Assembly: GCA_029237695.1 (NCBI GenBank) | Contig: CM055268.1 | Span: forward strand, 54,397,131 to 54,461,130 | Reading direction: 5' to 3' | From: Conchocele bisecta | Lineage: Eukaryota; Mollusca; Bivalvia; Lucinida; Thyasiridae | Length of the DNA: 64,000 nucleotides | In this document: one piece after another, positions 52,128 to 63,285 of the stretch | How the letters are laid out: the number at the start of each line of letters is the position of its first letter | Numbering within the stretch: position 1 is the first letter of the stretch | Translations under genes and position numbers: made by a program | Notes under the pieces: generated by a model | What the model saw: only the letters and a program-made list of their open reading frames with translations | What the model was told of the DNA's origin: nothing | Database searches by the model: none

Positions 52128-54619
52128 TGTCGCGCCCGCTTGCGGAAAGCGCGATATAGTCGGCCGTTTGGCGTACGTACGTTTTTGTTTTTGTTAAAGT
52201 TTTTGGTTAAGCTGTAAGGTTAAGTTTTTTGGTTAAAGTTTTTGGTTAAGTTGTTTGGTTAAGTTTTTTGGTTAAAGTTTTTGGTTAAATTCTTTGGTTA
52301 AAGTTTTTGGTTAAGTTTTTTGGTTAAGTTTTTTGGTTAAAGTTTTTGGTTAAAGTTTTTCGTTATACTATATCTCTGCAACTGCTTTGCCCATTACCTT
52401 GAAACTTCACATGGGTGTTTATCATCATCTTTATTTTCATTCTACCCCCATCCCGTGCGGCCACTGTGCCCAATGTCAAGGTCAAATTACTTTGAAGTTT
52501 TTGGTTAAGTTTTTTGGTTAAAGTTTTTGGTTATGTTTTTTGGTTAAGTTTTTTGGTTAAAGTTTTTCGTTATACTATATCTCTGCAACTGCTTTGCCCA
52601 TTACCTTGAAACTTCACATGGGTGTTTATCATCATCTATATTTTCATTCTACCCCCTCCTGTGCGGCCCCTGTGCCCAATGCCAAGGTCAAATTACTTTG
52701 AATTTTTTGGTTAAGTTCTTTGGTTAAAGTTTTGGGTTAAGTTTTTTGGTTAAAGTTTTTGGTTAAGTTCTTTGGTTAAAGTTTCTGGTTAAGTTTTTTG
52801 GTTAAGTTTTTTGGTTAAGTTTTTCGTTATACTATATCTCTGCAACTGCTTTGCCCATTACCTTGAAACTTCACATGGGTGTTTATCATCATCTATATTT
52901 TCATTCTACCCATCTCCCGTGCGGCCCCTGTGCACAATGTCAAGGTCAAATTACTTTGAAGTTTTTGGTTAAGTTTTTTGGTTAAAGTTTTTGGTTAAGT
53001 TTTTTGGTTAATTTTTTTGGTTAAAGTTTTTCGTTATACTATATCTCTGCAACTGCTTTGCCCATTACCTTGAAACTTCATATGGGTGTTTATCATCATC
53101 TATATTTTCATTCTACCCCCCTCCCGTGCGGCCCCTGTGCCCAATGTCAAGGTCAAATTACTTTGAAGTTTTTGGTTAAGTTCTTTGGTTAATGTTTTTG
53201 GTTAACTTTTTTGGTTAAGTTTGTTGGTTAAAATGTTTGGTTAAGTTTCTTGGTTAAAGTTTTTCGTTATACTATATCTCTGCAACTGCTTTGCCCATTA
53301 CCTTCAAACTTCACATGGGTGTTTATCATCATCTATATTTTCATTCTACCCCCCTCCCGTGCGGCCCCTGTGCCCAATGTCAAGGTCAAATTACTTTGAA
53401 GTTTTAGGTTAAGTTGTTTGGTTAAGTTTTTTGGTTAAGTTTTTTTGGTTAAAGTTTTTCCCCTGTGCCCAATGTCAAGGTCAAATTACTTTGAAGTTTT
53501 TGGTTAAGTTTTTTAGTTAAGTTTTTTGGTTAAGTTTTTTGGTTAAAGTTTTTCGTTATACTATATCTCTGCAAGTGCTTTGCCCATTACCTTGAAACTT
53601 CACATGGGTGTTTATCATCATCTATATTTTCATTCTACCCCCCTCCCGTGCGGCCCCTGTGCCCAATGTCAAGGTCAAATTACTTTGAAGTTTTTGGTTA
53701 AGTTTTTTGGTTAAAGTTTTTGGTTAAAGTTTTTCCCCTGTGCCCAATGTCAAGGTCAAATTACTTTGAAGTTTTTGGTTAAGTTCTTTGGTTAAAGTTT
53801 TTGGTTAACTTTTTTGGTTAAGTTTTTTGGTTAAAGTTTTTGGTTAATTTCTTGGTTAAAGTTTTTCGTTATACTATATCTCTGCAACTGCTTTGCCCAT
53901 TACCTTCAAACTTCACATGGGTGTTTATCATCATCTATATTTTCATTCTACCCCCCTCCCGTGCGGCCCCTGTGCCCAATGTCAAGGTCAAATTACTTTG
54001 AAGTTTTAGGTTAAGTTGTTTGGTTAAGTTTTTTGGTTAAGTTTTTTGGTTAAAGTTTTTCCCCTGTGCCCAATGTCAAGGTCAAATTACTTTGAAGTTT
54101 TTGGTTAAGTTTTTTGGTTAAGTTTTTTGGTTAAGTTTTTTGGTTAAAGTTTTTCGTTATACTATATCTCTGCAACTGCTTTGCCATTACTTGAAACTTC
54201 ACATGGGTGTTTATCATCATCTTTATTTTCATTCTACCCCCTCCCGTGCGGCCCCTGTGCCCAATGTCAAGGTCAAATTACTTTGAAATTTTTGGTTAAG
54301 TTTTTTGGTTAAAGTTTTTGGTTAAGTTTTTTGGTTAAGTTTTTTGGTTAAAATTTTTTGTTATACTATATCTCTGCAACTGCTTTGCCCATTACCTTGA
54401 AACTTCACATGGGTGTTTATCATCATCTATATTTTCATTCTACCCGCCTCCCGTGCGGCCCCTGTGCCCAATGTCAAGGTCAAATTACTTTGAAGTTTTT
54501 GGTTAAGTTTTTTTTGTTAAAGTTTTTGGTTAAGTTTTTTGGTTAAGTTTTTTGGTTAAAGTTTTTTGTTATACTATATCTTTTTTTTTAGTGTCCATGC
54601 CTCGCCAGAAGGCGCGACA
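52128..54619. mobile_element. 2.5 kb element filled with GGTTAAGTTTTTT tandem repeats
   Basis: Bounded by TGTCGCGCC(CGCTTGCGG) on the left and (CCTCGCCAGAA)GGCGCGACA on the right, an imperfect inverted repeat of about 20 bp. Inside, a higher-order unit of about 205-310 bp repeats roughly ten times. Each unit has a conserved part (CGTTATACTATATCTCTGC, CTTGAAACTTCACATGGGTG, CAATGTCAAGGTCAAATTAC) and a variable number of 14-bp GGTTAAGTTTTTT words. Unit starts are near 52361, 52568, 52824, 53032, 53264, 53554, 53867, 54154, 54361 and 54568. No ORF of significance. Confidence 0.8.
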
Positions 54620-54663
54620 TGCAGGCCGCGGCCATCTAGTATTTTCCTTATTTCTCCACACAA

Positions 54664-54895
54664 TTAACCCTTTCAACTGGAATAGATTTTGATATGTTAA
54701 TTTTGCAAGCAATCCAACGATCACAAAATGGTTTTCAGACTACAGGTAGTCCATTTATGAAAATGGGATGAAAATGGGATGTTTTTTGTTCTCAAAAATA
54801 TGAAAATTACTTTCAAAAAGTGCAGATCCTGATGAGACGGCTCGTTACGTTTGCATAAACCGCTATATAGTCCGGGGGCAAATGCACATATACGT
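54664..54895. repeat. GAGACGGCTCGTTACG dispersed repeat (reverse copy)
   Basis: Reverse of the 43130-43380 repeat: TTAACCCTTTCAACTGGAAT at the left, TCCATTTATGAAAATGGGAT (with a small duplication), then CTGATGAGACGGCTCGTTAC. Confidence 0.7.
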
Positions 54896-57234
54896 ATACA
54901 AATACGGCACCTCGTGTTAATTTTTGGCACCCGATGATTTTATAAACTTGACTGTATTCGCTTTCCAAAAGATCTGGGTGCCATTTTTTTAAACCACGGC
55001 CAATGTCAATTCAAGGTCATTGAACTTCATGCATTCTTAGAGTCCGAATACTGATATGGATATGATAATTTGCAGTTATTATTGCATTGATAACCGCATA
55101 AATTGCTCAGAAGATCGGAATAATAGATATTCTGCATCTTACTAGCAGAAACACACAAGTATTTTTAATGTACGGCGGTATTATTTTCAAAATGGCTGCC
55201 AAAAGGCTACATTTTCAAATAGACTGGTATGTAAGACAGGTAGGAGCGTAATTTCATGTATACATGCGTATAGTTGTAGTTCAAAGTATCATATAAGAAA
55301 TTTAGTGATGCCGTTTCTTATACTTTACCATATTTAAATTTCAAAATGGCCGCCAAACTGAATTTAATTTTGTTTTATAAATACAGGCTAAAAAAGCTTA
55401 GTAGCGATGCCAGTGCAAATGAAATAAGTTAACATGATCGACTATTGATAATAATGTATTTGCTATTAACGGCATAATAAGCACGGAAATCATGTTTATT
55501 TTTAAAATGGCCACCAAAATAAAACGATTATAGACCAGTGGAAAAGTCAAATAGTGAACTTCACGTGGATGCTTTAATCCATGCATTCAATATCAAAGAT
55601 TCTAACAATACACCAGAAATATATGAGTCAACTATTTGATGAACCTAGTCATGGTTTATATCACATTTGCTAGTCAAGTACATACTTTACACATATATTG
55701 ATTACTTTGAAGTGTATACACATTTGTTCGAACACACTAGCTGTGTCTATACCCACATATTCAGTATCAAAGAATCCAGCACTCACGGTGCGAAGTACCA
55801 TATGCAAATTATGTTACATACTCAATGAGGTTTTACTATATATACATGTACATGTATGCTCCTTAATTTTTGAACATGCTGCACAAGGATATTACTTAAT
55901 TGGAATAGTTACACAGATTTTCTAACTTACGTAATTACTTGTAATTGTGGAGTTGCTCACTTGACTAGGTGTCACACATACATTAAATAGGTTTATAGCG
56001 TGCTCAGGGGTACCCCATACCAGGGACTAATATTTGGTTATACGGCTCTACTTATGTGCTGTATGAATGGCATATAGAGTTACATAGCACTTTTGAATGT
56101 GATGATATTCATGGCACCTGCATGGACTAAATTAATTTTCATCAATACAATGTACCGTATATACACAACTATAGAATATGTGGTTACAACGATATATTAT
56201 GTTTCCATGATGTGAAATTACTCGTGTTAAGCAGCTGAATCTGATACATACACTGCATTCATAAAAATAAAGATATTCCAAGAATGATATTTGCATATGC
56301 TATGCTCTTTTTAGAAGTCAGTTCACTTAGCGAGTTGAAACAGATACTGGTTAACTTAAGTAATTTAATAATTCCTGTCATGATCAGCTTCCTCATAATG
56401 AAGGTCACCAGACTGGGTTGTTTGTCTATTTGCAAAATCATCACATGTTTATTTACAGGTGTATACTCATTACTAGTAAACCATATGGACCATAGACTCA
56501 GGGAAAATAATGTCAACTTGTCAATACAATAAAATGCGCAATTTAGGAGGACAGTAATTTTAACGAGGCGCTTAACCATTATATATGCTATTTGTATGAG
56601 CTTATATTATATAAGGAAGAACATATGTCAGAATGCTCACTGCTGATTGAGGGCTTGGCCACGTTCTTTTATGATATCCGTTACAGTGAAGAATGTATAC
56701 AATGCATGCTAATATGTCATATCTTGTGCTAATCGTGTCCATTATCTGTCATCATGCTTGTACATGTATTTTCAAATTTATTTTCTGTTTTTATCACTAC
56801 AGCATGGTTTATGTAATAAACTATCATTGTGCATAGTCGGATGGCACAACAGACTGCTGGTAGCGATTATACATTAGGAATGATACATGATCGGATATCA
56901 TTATACTTATGAAAGCTAAGACCTTTGTGGATACGTGCTGATCTGTCTGATTTGTTAGCTAGAGATCATTGCAATGCATTGTTTCTTACATATCTTATGT
57001 GAAAGTTGCTATTTTAATAATAAGTTGGTGATATTATTTAGTATTACATGAAATACGCTGACTATATAGATCCTCTAGTATGGTGTCTGGTTAACAGTGA
57101 ATCAATCCTCATTTGGATTTTGTACATATCTTTTTACTCAGAGAATGAGACATGGTTATATATTATGGGGGATGCTATCTCAATGCGAGTCCTGTATGGA
57201 AGTAACTGAGCACGGTCCCACCAAAAATTAATTA
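54896..57234. other. Intergenic stretch, no supported gene
   Basis: Fragments of the AAAATGGC(G/C)GCCAAA-containing repeat occur at about 55190, 55341 and 55503. The hydrophobic frame at 56284-56532 (+) lacks a promoter context, splice signals or recognisable family. Otherwise AT-rich. Confidence 0.4.
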
Positions 57235-57370
57235 TAGGTTATTAGATTTGTACGGAAATATATTTCGGCGTACGAGTTCGTTCGGCTGGACCGACGAGCG
57301 AAGAAGCGAGTCGGTCTGCCGAACGAAAGAGTACACCGAAATATATTTCCGTACAAATCCAATAACCTAT
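57235..57370. mobile_element. 136-bp palindromic element
   Basis: ATAGGTTATTAGATTTGTAC and GTACAAATCCAATAACCTAT form the outer arms; CGGAAATATATTTCGG is in both. The centre has GGACCGACGAGCGAAGAAGC. Arms are about 60 bp. Confidence 0.8.
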
Positions 57371-57417
57371 TCATTATATACAAAACATGCATCATAATCA
57401 TTAAATAAACCGATAGT

Positions 57418-57812
57418 TTGTTTGTTTATTAGTGTTTAACGGCCTATCAACAGCTAAGGTCATGTAAGGCCGGGCAAACGGGTTCGATCCCATTTTAACC
57501 TGTTGCATTGGGGGAAAAATCCCAAACTCAGAACAGAATATTTACATCGAGAACAAATATATTCAGCCCTGAAATTAGAATAACCTGACCTGGTGCTAGG
57601 TCCATAGCATACCAAAGTCACTTGGCCCCTTCCCCTAAAATAGGATTACGAATATCGTAATACTCACATTAGGGGTATAACCAGATTCAACTGTCACATA
57701 CAAAATGCCAAAGACGTATGTGAGGGCCAAACCAGGTCTCCAATCGGGATTCCGGTAAGGATGAACCCCGATCGTTAAATTACCCATCGCTTGCTCCCAC
57801 CTGCCACCCACT
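57418..57812. repeat. (GTTT)n-headed dispersed repeat, copy 2
   Basis: GTTTGTTTATTAGTGTTTAA, then CGGCCTATCAACAGCTAAGG, CAGCCCTGAAATTAGAATAA, TCACTTGGCCCC and GAGGGCCAAACCAGG, collinear with 46410-46865 and somewhat diverged. Confidence 0.75.
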
Positions 57813-58970
57813 AAACCGATAGTGTGATGAAATGCGACTCTCTATTATTTTTGTTGAACAATCCGAGCGCCTGTGATGGCTTCAGTTTATGCAAATTGTA
57901 GCGTGAATGAATACTAACTTGACAACGTCATTTCGCGCATCTGAATCGATACAATACACGAAAACTAAGATGGCTGACATCACTACAGACACAACAAAAC
58001 TGGGGAAAAGGCATTAAATTTGGATAAAAAGCTGTAGCGTGTCGGCGGTCAAGGGTGATGCGAACACTACACTGGTTGCAAATACCAAAGAAGTAGTAGT
58101 AAATATTGTAGTTGCGCTGCCACCAGCAACCAGTGTAGATACTTACGCTTGACCGCAAATAGGCTCAATATCGCCTCGTTTGGTATGACAAATTACAGAG
58201 ACAGATGTACACGATAAATGATTTATATAGTAACCAATGTGAATGTTGATATACAGGAAACAATCGAATAAAGTCAGTATTCGCTTGACAAGCCTTCTGT
58301 TGGTAATGGCCTCGGATGTAAATGACGTCCCGGATAAGGGTCTCCGTCAAATAGATGGGCACACGTTGTATGCCTGGGATGACCCCGTCTGTTGATCAAA
58401 TAGTCCAAACTTCTGGTCACTCAACGGTGGGCGTGTCACAAAGTATCCCCCATCAATGGACGTCGATTTGTTGATGGGTTCAGAAACAAAGGCTGGTATC
58501 TTCCAGTGCATGGGACCTGCCGACGGTCTGGTAAGCTACCGGGTTCCACGATCTTCTGGTAGATATTAGCTGTCGAGATCCACTATGTTCTTCTAGATAT
58601 TCGCGGTGAAAACGCCACAAACCGGGTTACGTATCCCAGCTTGAGTAACGAAAGTATAACGCGCGTTAACGATGGTGATATGGGAATTACAGGTGACCAG
58701 AAGATTGCCCAAAAGTTTACAGCCCAAATACGTGGTTATAGGAGCAACGTTGTGAGTACATTCTGGTTAATACAGCGAAACAATATTCCATGGGATAATG
58801 GTACGTGTAGATCCGTTGATAGATGTGCACTGATAAATGGGACTGCTAGCTTGCAGTGTATCTTGATAGTACTAAACATGCATCATGTTGGCAAAACGAG
58901 CATGTATTCATCAGTATGTATCTCCCTGCACCACTTCAGAGTATTATAGACATGGATGGAGTAGGACAAG
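57813..58970. other. Intergenic stretch, no supported gene
   Basis: The open frame at 58641-58949 (102 codons) lacks recognisable motifs and any splice or promoter context I can defend. No repeat recognised. Confidence 0.4.
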
Positions 58971-59372
58971 GTGGTGACCTAAGTGAGGATCTGTGTTTGA
59001 GGATCCCAGGTGAGGATCTCTGGTGAGGAACTGTGTTTGAGGATCCCAGGTGAGGATCTGTGTTTGAGGATCCCATGGCATGTGAGGATCCCTAGTGAGG
59101 AACTGTATTTGAGGATCTCCGGTGAGGATCTATAGTGAGGATCCCAGGTGAGGATCCCTAGTGAGGAACTGTATTTGAGGATCTCCGGTGAGGATATATT
59201 GTGAGGATCCCAGGTGAGGATCCCAAGTGAGGAACTGTATTTGAGGATCCCAGGTGAGGATCTGTGTTTGAGGATCCCATGTGAGGATATCTGGTGAGGA
59301 ACTGTATTTGAGGATCTCCGGTGAGGATCTGTGTTTGAGGATCCCAGGTGAGGATCCCTAGTGAGGAACTGT
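58971..59372. repeat. GTGAGGATC minisatellite
   Basis: Degenerate tandem array of GGTGAGGATCCC, TGTGTTTGAGGATC and AGTGAGGAACTGTATTTG words with a basic period near 20-22 bp and a higher-order period of about 60-120 bp. It creates a repeat-driven frame on the minus strand (59158-59481). Confidence 0.85.
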
Positions 59373-59967
59373 GTTTCAGGTGCTGTGTTGCCGCAAATCT
59401 CGTGTTTTCCACAAACACTGGTTGTGTGTAGAGGCGTGAATCGACGAATCTAGCCCTGGTCACAAGATTGTTACTCCGCAAATACTATAAACGTAGGGGG
59501 AAGGGGGGTCAGGTTAGTTGCGACAATGCAGTTGATAGAATTCTGTCCTGGTTGTGACAATTCTCACAAAATCTATATTTTCATAAACCTAGCAGTTGGA
59601 CGGACGAATGCATCCACAATAAAGCTCTAATTACCCACGATATGGTCATTGGGCGAGTGTTAGCTTTCGAATCAGTGAATTCAGAATATTAAAACAAATG
59701 CGAAATCTCCGAGACGATGTGATTACTTCGACTGTTGGAACACGACTGCTCGATGCGCGTTCAAACCTCACGCGCCTGCGAATGACGTATTTCCCATAAT
59801 GCCCTGATGACGTCAAACGCAATCCAAGATGGTGGACAAGAGAGAAAAATCATTTCCTGTCAAATTGTAGAAACGAATATTATCCATTATTGGCTTCGGA
59901 AGACGATGTCAAGCGGTAACAATGTGAACAATATAATTAATAACATATTTACATTCCCTAGGACTAA
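59373..59967. other. Intergenic stretch, nothing recognised
   Basis: No coding frame of note and no repeat shared with other parts of the window. Confidence 0.35.
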
Positions 59968-59971
59968 TTAA

Positions 59972-60680
59972 AGGTACATGCCCACGCAGTAGGCACAAAA
60001 TGTTCTTTATATTAATTAAATAAGTGTATAATTATGTCACTATTCCACCAGTTCTAAATAGTACGAGTGCCCGCTATACAAATATAATCATTTATTAATT
60101 ATCAATTTACTGTTAGCGACGCGCGGCGGTAACAGTCTATTTTGATAATGTGCAGGGACGACGACTTTCACATCACGGCTTGCGGTTCGCATGCGCAGTA
60201 TACTACGCGCGCCAGTAGTATTCCCAATATGTAAACAAGAATATCGACATGTCGAAACGTCCAGGACGGAAATTGTATGAAAAAGTGTCGGCCAAAAACA
60301 AAGGCGAAATGTCTGAGTGACAGGCAGTACAGAGAGAGAGAGAGGTTAATATTGGCGAACAGATCACCAAATGGAAAGAGTTACGTGGAGATTTTAGATT
60401 TGGACTCGAACAGAGATTTTTCTTCTCAACTTCCGATACTTCACTGCGCATGTCAGAGATGTGATATGATTGACCGTGTCACGTGACGCGTGTTGGTAAA
60501 AATAGCACGAGGTCGGAAAATACCCTTTTTTGTCGCGGCATATAAAATGCGATTTAACACCAATTAATACGCGCCGTAATTAAAAATAACTCATTAGTGG
60601 GTAAACAAATGGCTCATATAAGGTATGACAGAAAATTAAAAGTAGTAGTACAGTGTAACCTGCTGCGTGGGCATGTACCT
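59972..60680. mobile_element. TTAA-flanked element (copy 2, opposite orientation)
   Basis: Ends AGGTACATGCCCACGCAGTAGG and CTGCTGCGTGGGCATGTACCT with TTAA on both sides (59968-59971 and 60681-60684). It is collinear with 26527-27230 in reverse, including the GGCACAAAATGTTCTTTATA subterminal region and the short ORF. About 709 bp. Confidence 0.85.
60249..60486 (+). pseudogene. Frameshifted copy of the ORF carried by the TTAA element
   Basis: The ATG at 60249 opens MSKRPGRKLYEKVSAKNKG and is soon out of frame. The rest (AKCLSDRQYRER; LDLDSNRDFSSQLPILHC; QRCDMIDRVT) is in the frame of 60277-60486, with the GA-repeat region around 60330-60342 apparently expanded and a second shift near it. The intact relative is at 26720-26953. 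Confidence 0.6.
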
Positions 60681-60684
60681 TTAA

Positions 60685-61712
60685 TGTAACTGTCCACCTG
60701 TTTGGATGGCAAAACTTTCCTTCGAAGATACGGTTCGGAAAGACAGTTCCGACGCAAAATCCAACTGCGCATTGGCGCTGTATATGCCACAAAATATAAG
60801 GCTAGATTACTGAATCCAGCGTAAATATCCAGTAGATACGTTTTGAGTGTCCCAGACTCCGTATCGATACTTCTTAGTGGATATAAATAGACGAAACTTC
60901 ACCACACGTCCCGCAAGTATTCGAGGTGGGTGGGGTAACGTCATACAATTTAGAAACTGTATGAAGGCACCACAGCCCATGTGGGACATCCCGACTTCTG
61001 TGGCGGGCTTCTGAGCCACCATAAATAGGTATAGTAGTCGCTAGCCAGCACCCGCGGTTACATGGAAGTTGGTGGGGTAGCAACACAAATTGTGGTATCA
61101 TCACATCATCTGACACCACTATGGAGTAAGGAGAAATAGGTAGATGGACGGGCAGATTGAAGTAACTCGTAGTGGCATATTCATTCTTCATTATCGGTAT
61201 GCAACCAGTAAAATAAAAGAAACAAAATAACTTCACTAATGGAACTGTCTCTCGACTCGTCACAAAGCCATACTTAAAGTTTAAGTTAAACACGCAAGTT
61301 TATTTAACACATGTTTTATATGCCGACCGTGTCAATGATTATTGTTAATTCCACAAAATGTTCATATAATCGTCCCGAAAAACTATGAAGCACGACTCAC
61401 GAGGCCACATCAGATCAACCTAATTTAGGAGTTAAAACGATTTGTGTCGGCAATAACTGTATTTGGAATTTAACGTTATCATATTATCCCATACAGGCTA
61501 TATTTGATAACATACATCTTTTGGTGGTTTTATGGACCTTGGATTGGGACATTTCCTTATTCGCGATCAACTGTTGTCAGCTTAACGAACAGGCGCGCGA
61601 CGCAGTTCGGTGACAACACGACTGCGTACAATACGGCAATTTATTGGTGGGTAGCAACAATGCAAAGTCAATGGGGCAAATATGAAGGTATATAATAATA
61701 ATGATTATACTA
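60685..61712. other. Intergenic stretch, no supported gene
   Basis: Frames at 60807-61022, 60874-61293 and 61504-61695 have no recognisable domain or coherent exon boundaries. Confidence 0.4.
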
Positions 61713-61714
61713 TA

Positions 61715-63283
61715 CTGAGCAAAACTAGTAACGTCCCTCCATGTTTAAGGAAAGATTCATCAAAAACCAAAAGGGTTACTTTTAAAAATCAAAATGGAAA
61801 GACAAGTTCATTCATTTCTGTATCAAAGCCAATAAATTGCATTTGGATATCTTGTTAAATATTCGAGAGATAACCGGCCAAGGGCGGTAGGGGTCAAAAT
61901 CAAAAATCACAAAAACTCAGAAATGTGTTACTTAATGTTTAGAGATGGAATTTCAATAAGTAATGTGGCAAATTCAGTAAATCTCGTTAGTACCGAGTGT
62001 GGCCACCATTTGCATGAATGCATGCAATGATCCTACGCCGCATCGACGTGACGTAACGCAATACCAGTGCGTTGGGCAAATTCCTCCATTCCCGTTGTAA
62101 CGCCCGTGTAAGACCGCGAACATTGTCAATCTGATGGTTAGCTCGTGCTTTGCGGCCCAGCTCATCCCATATGTGCTCAATGGGATTGAGATCCGGGGAG
62201 ACCGCGGGCCATGGCATGACGTCGACGTTGTTTTGCTGTAAGTATTGAGTGGTGACCCTGGCTACGTGAGGGCGGGCATTGTCGTGCATCAATGTCACAC
62301 CAGGACCATGCTGACGGATAAATGGTAAGGCATGTGCATTTGGCACATCTGCAATATAACGTTGTGCATTGATGTTGCCCTGTACAACAACCAAATCTGT
62401 CTTCCGGTTTCCCATGATCCCACCTCAGACCATTACGCTCCCTCCCCCAAACCTGTTCTTCTCAACAATGCAACAATCGGTGAATCTTTCATTTTTACGC
62501 CTGTATACCCGTAATCTTCCGTCAGCATGACTAACTGTGAACCGAGATTCATCGGTGAACAAAACTCGGTTCCAGTCAGCCCTTCTCCAGTTCAGATGAC
62601 GTCGCGCCCATAACAGTCTGGCAGCACGGTGACGTTGGGTCATTATCTGACCAGTGTACGGGCGGCGTGCCCGGATTGGTTGGGCGTTACGACGTAACCG
62701 GTTGCGAATGGTCTGCCCTGAGACACCGTATCGCCTAGCAGTGACTGTGGCTGCCAATCGACGTTGACGTAAGTGTGTCAACGTAATGTAACGATCGGCT
62801 TTAGCCGTCGTTACACGAGGCCTACCTGCCGGTCGTGAACAGCCCCAGTCTGCTGGTACCGGGCTGCAAGACGATCAATCGTCTTCCGACAGCAACCAAA
62901 CCGAGGCGCGACCGCCCTGGCGGCCATCCCACCCGCAAGCATCCCAATTGCCTGATTTCGCTCGTTTTCGGAAAGCCGTGGCATATCGAAAAACAGTGAA
63001 AAATTAAAAAAGTTTTTTAATTTTCCGAATAGCCCCTATCGCATGAATGGTACGACATGAACTGAATCACCTTATCGATGACAAGTATAGCGTGCACGTG
63101 CAAAAAGTGGAAATCAACGTTCCGGTCACTGGCCGCTATGTAAACCGTGTGTATCGGCTAAACTCTACACGATCGTATTCTGAACATCGCCACGGTTTAA
63201 AATACATGTACTTTGAACATGTGGTACATACATAGACAGAGCTACACCGGCTATAAAACAGGGACGTTTCTAGTTTTGTTGAG
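61715..63283. mobile_element. Tc1/mariner transposon, 1.57 kb, TA-flanked
   Basis: Left end CTGAGCAAAACTAGTAACGT and right end ACGTTTCTAGTTTTGTTGAG are complementary with two differences; TA flanks both (61713-61714 and 63284-63285). It contains one nearly complete transposase on the minus strand. The terminus shares CTGAGCAAA with the element at 28721. Confidence 0.9.
61987..62984 (-). pseudogene. Tc1-like DD34E transposase, one frameshift and one stop
   Basis: The ATG at 62984 opens MPRLSENERNQAIGMLAGGM and a helix-turn-helix (RFGCCRKTIDRLAARYQQTG). A one-base shift near 62822-62835 moves the frame into GRPRV and HLRQRRLAATVTARRYGVSG. The catalytic domain has FTDESRF (first Asp), a TGA in place of the usual Trp after GGGSVMV (62425-62427), then LMHDNARPHVA (second Asp) and SPDLNPIEHIWDELGR (Glu, 34 residues between). 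The end is HANGGHTRY. All three catalytic residues remain, so this copy is younger than the one at 28.9 kb. It would be about 332 codons long. Confidence 0.9.
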
Positions 63284-63285
63284 TA

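Noticed and set aside
52128..54619. Internal telomeric repeat array
   Set aside because: The GGTTAAGTTTTTT word is not TTAGGG-like and is embedded in longer higher-order units bounded by inverted ends.
56284..56532. Hydrophobic 82-codon frame resembling a membrane protein
   Set aside because: AT-rich intergenic context; hydrophobic composition is expected from T-rich DNA, and no family or splice context is visible.
58641..58949. 102-codon frame
   Set aside because: No recognisable motif, no supporting context.
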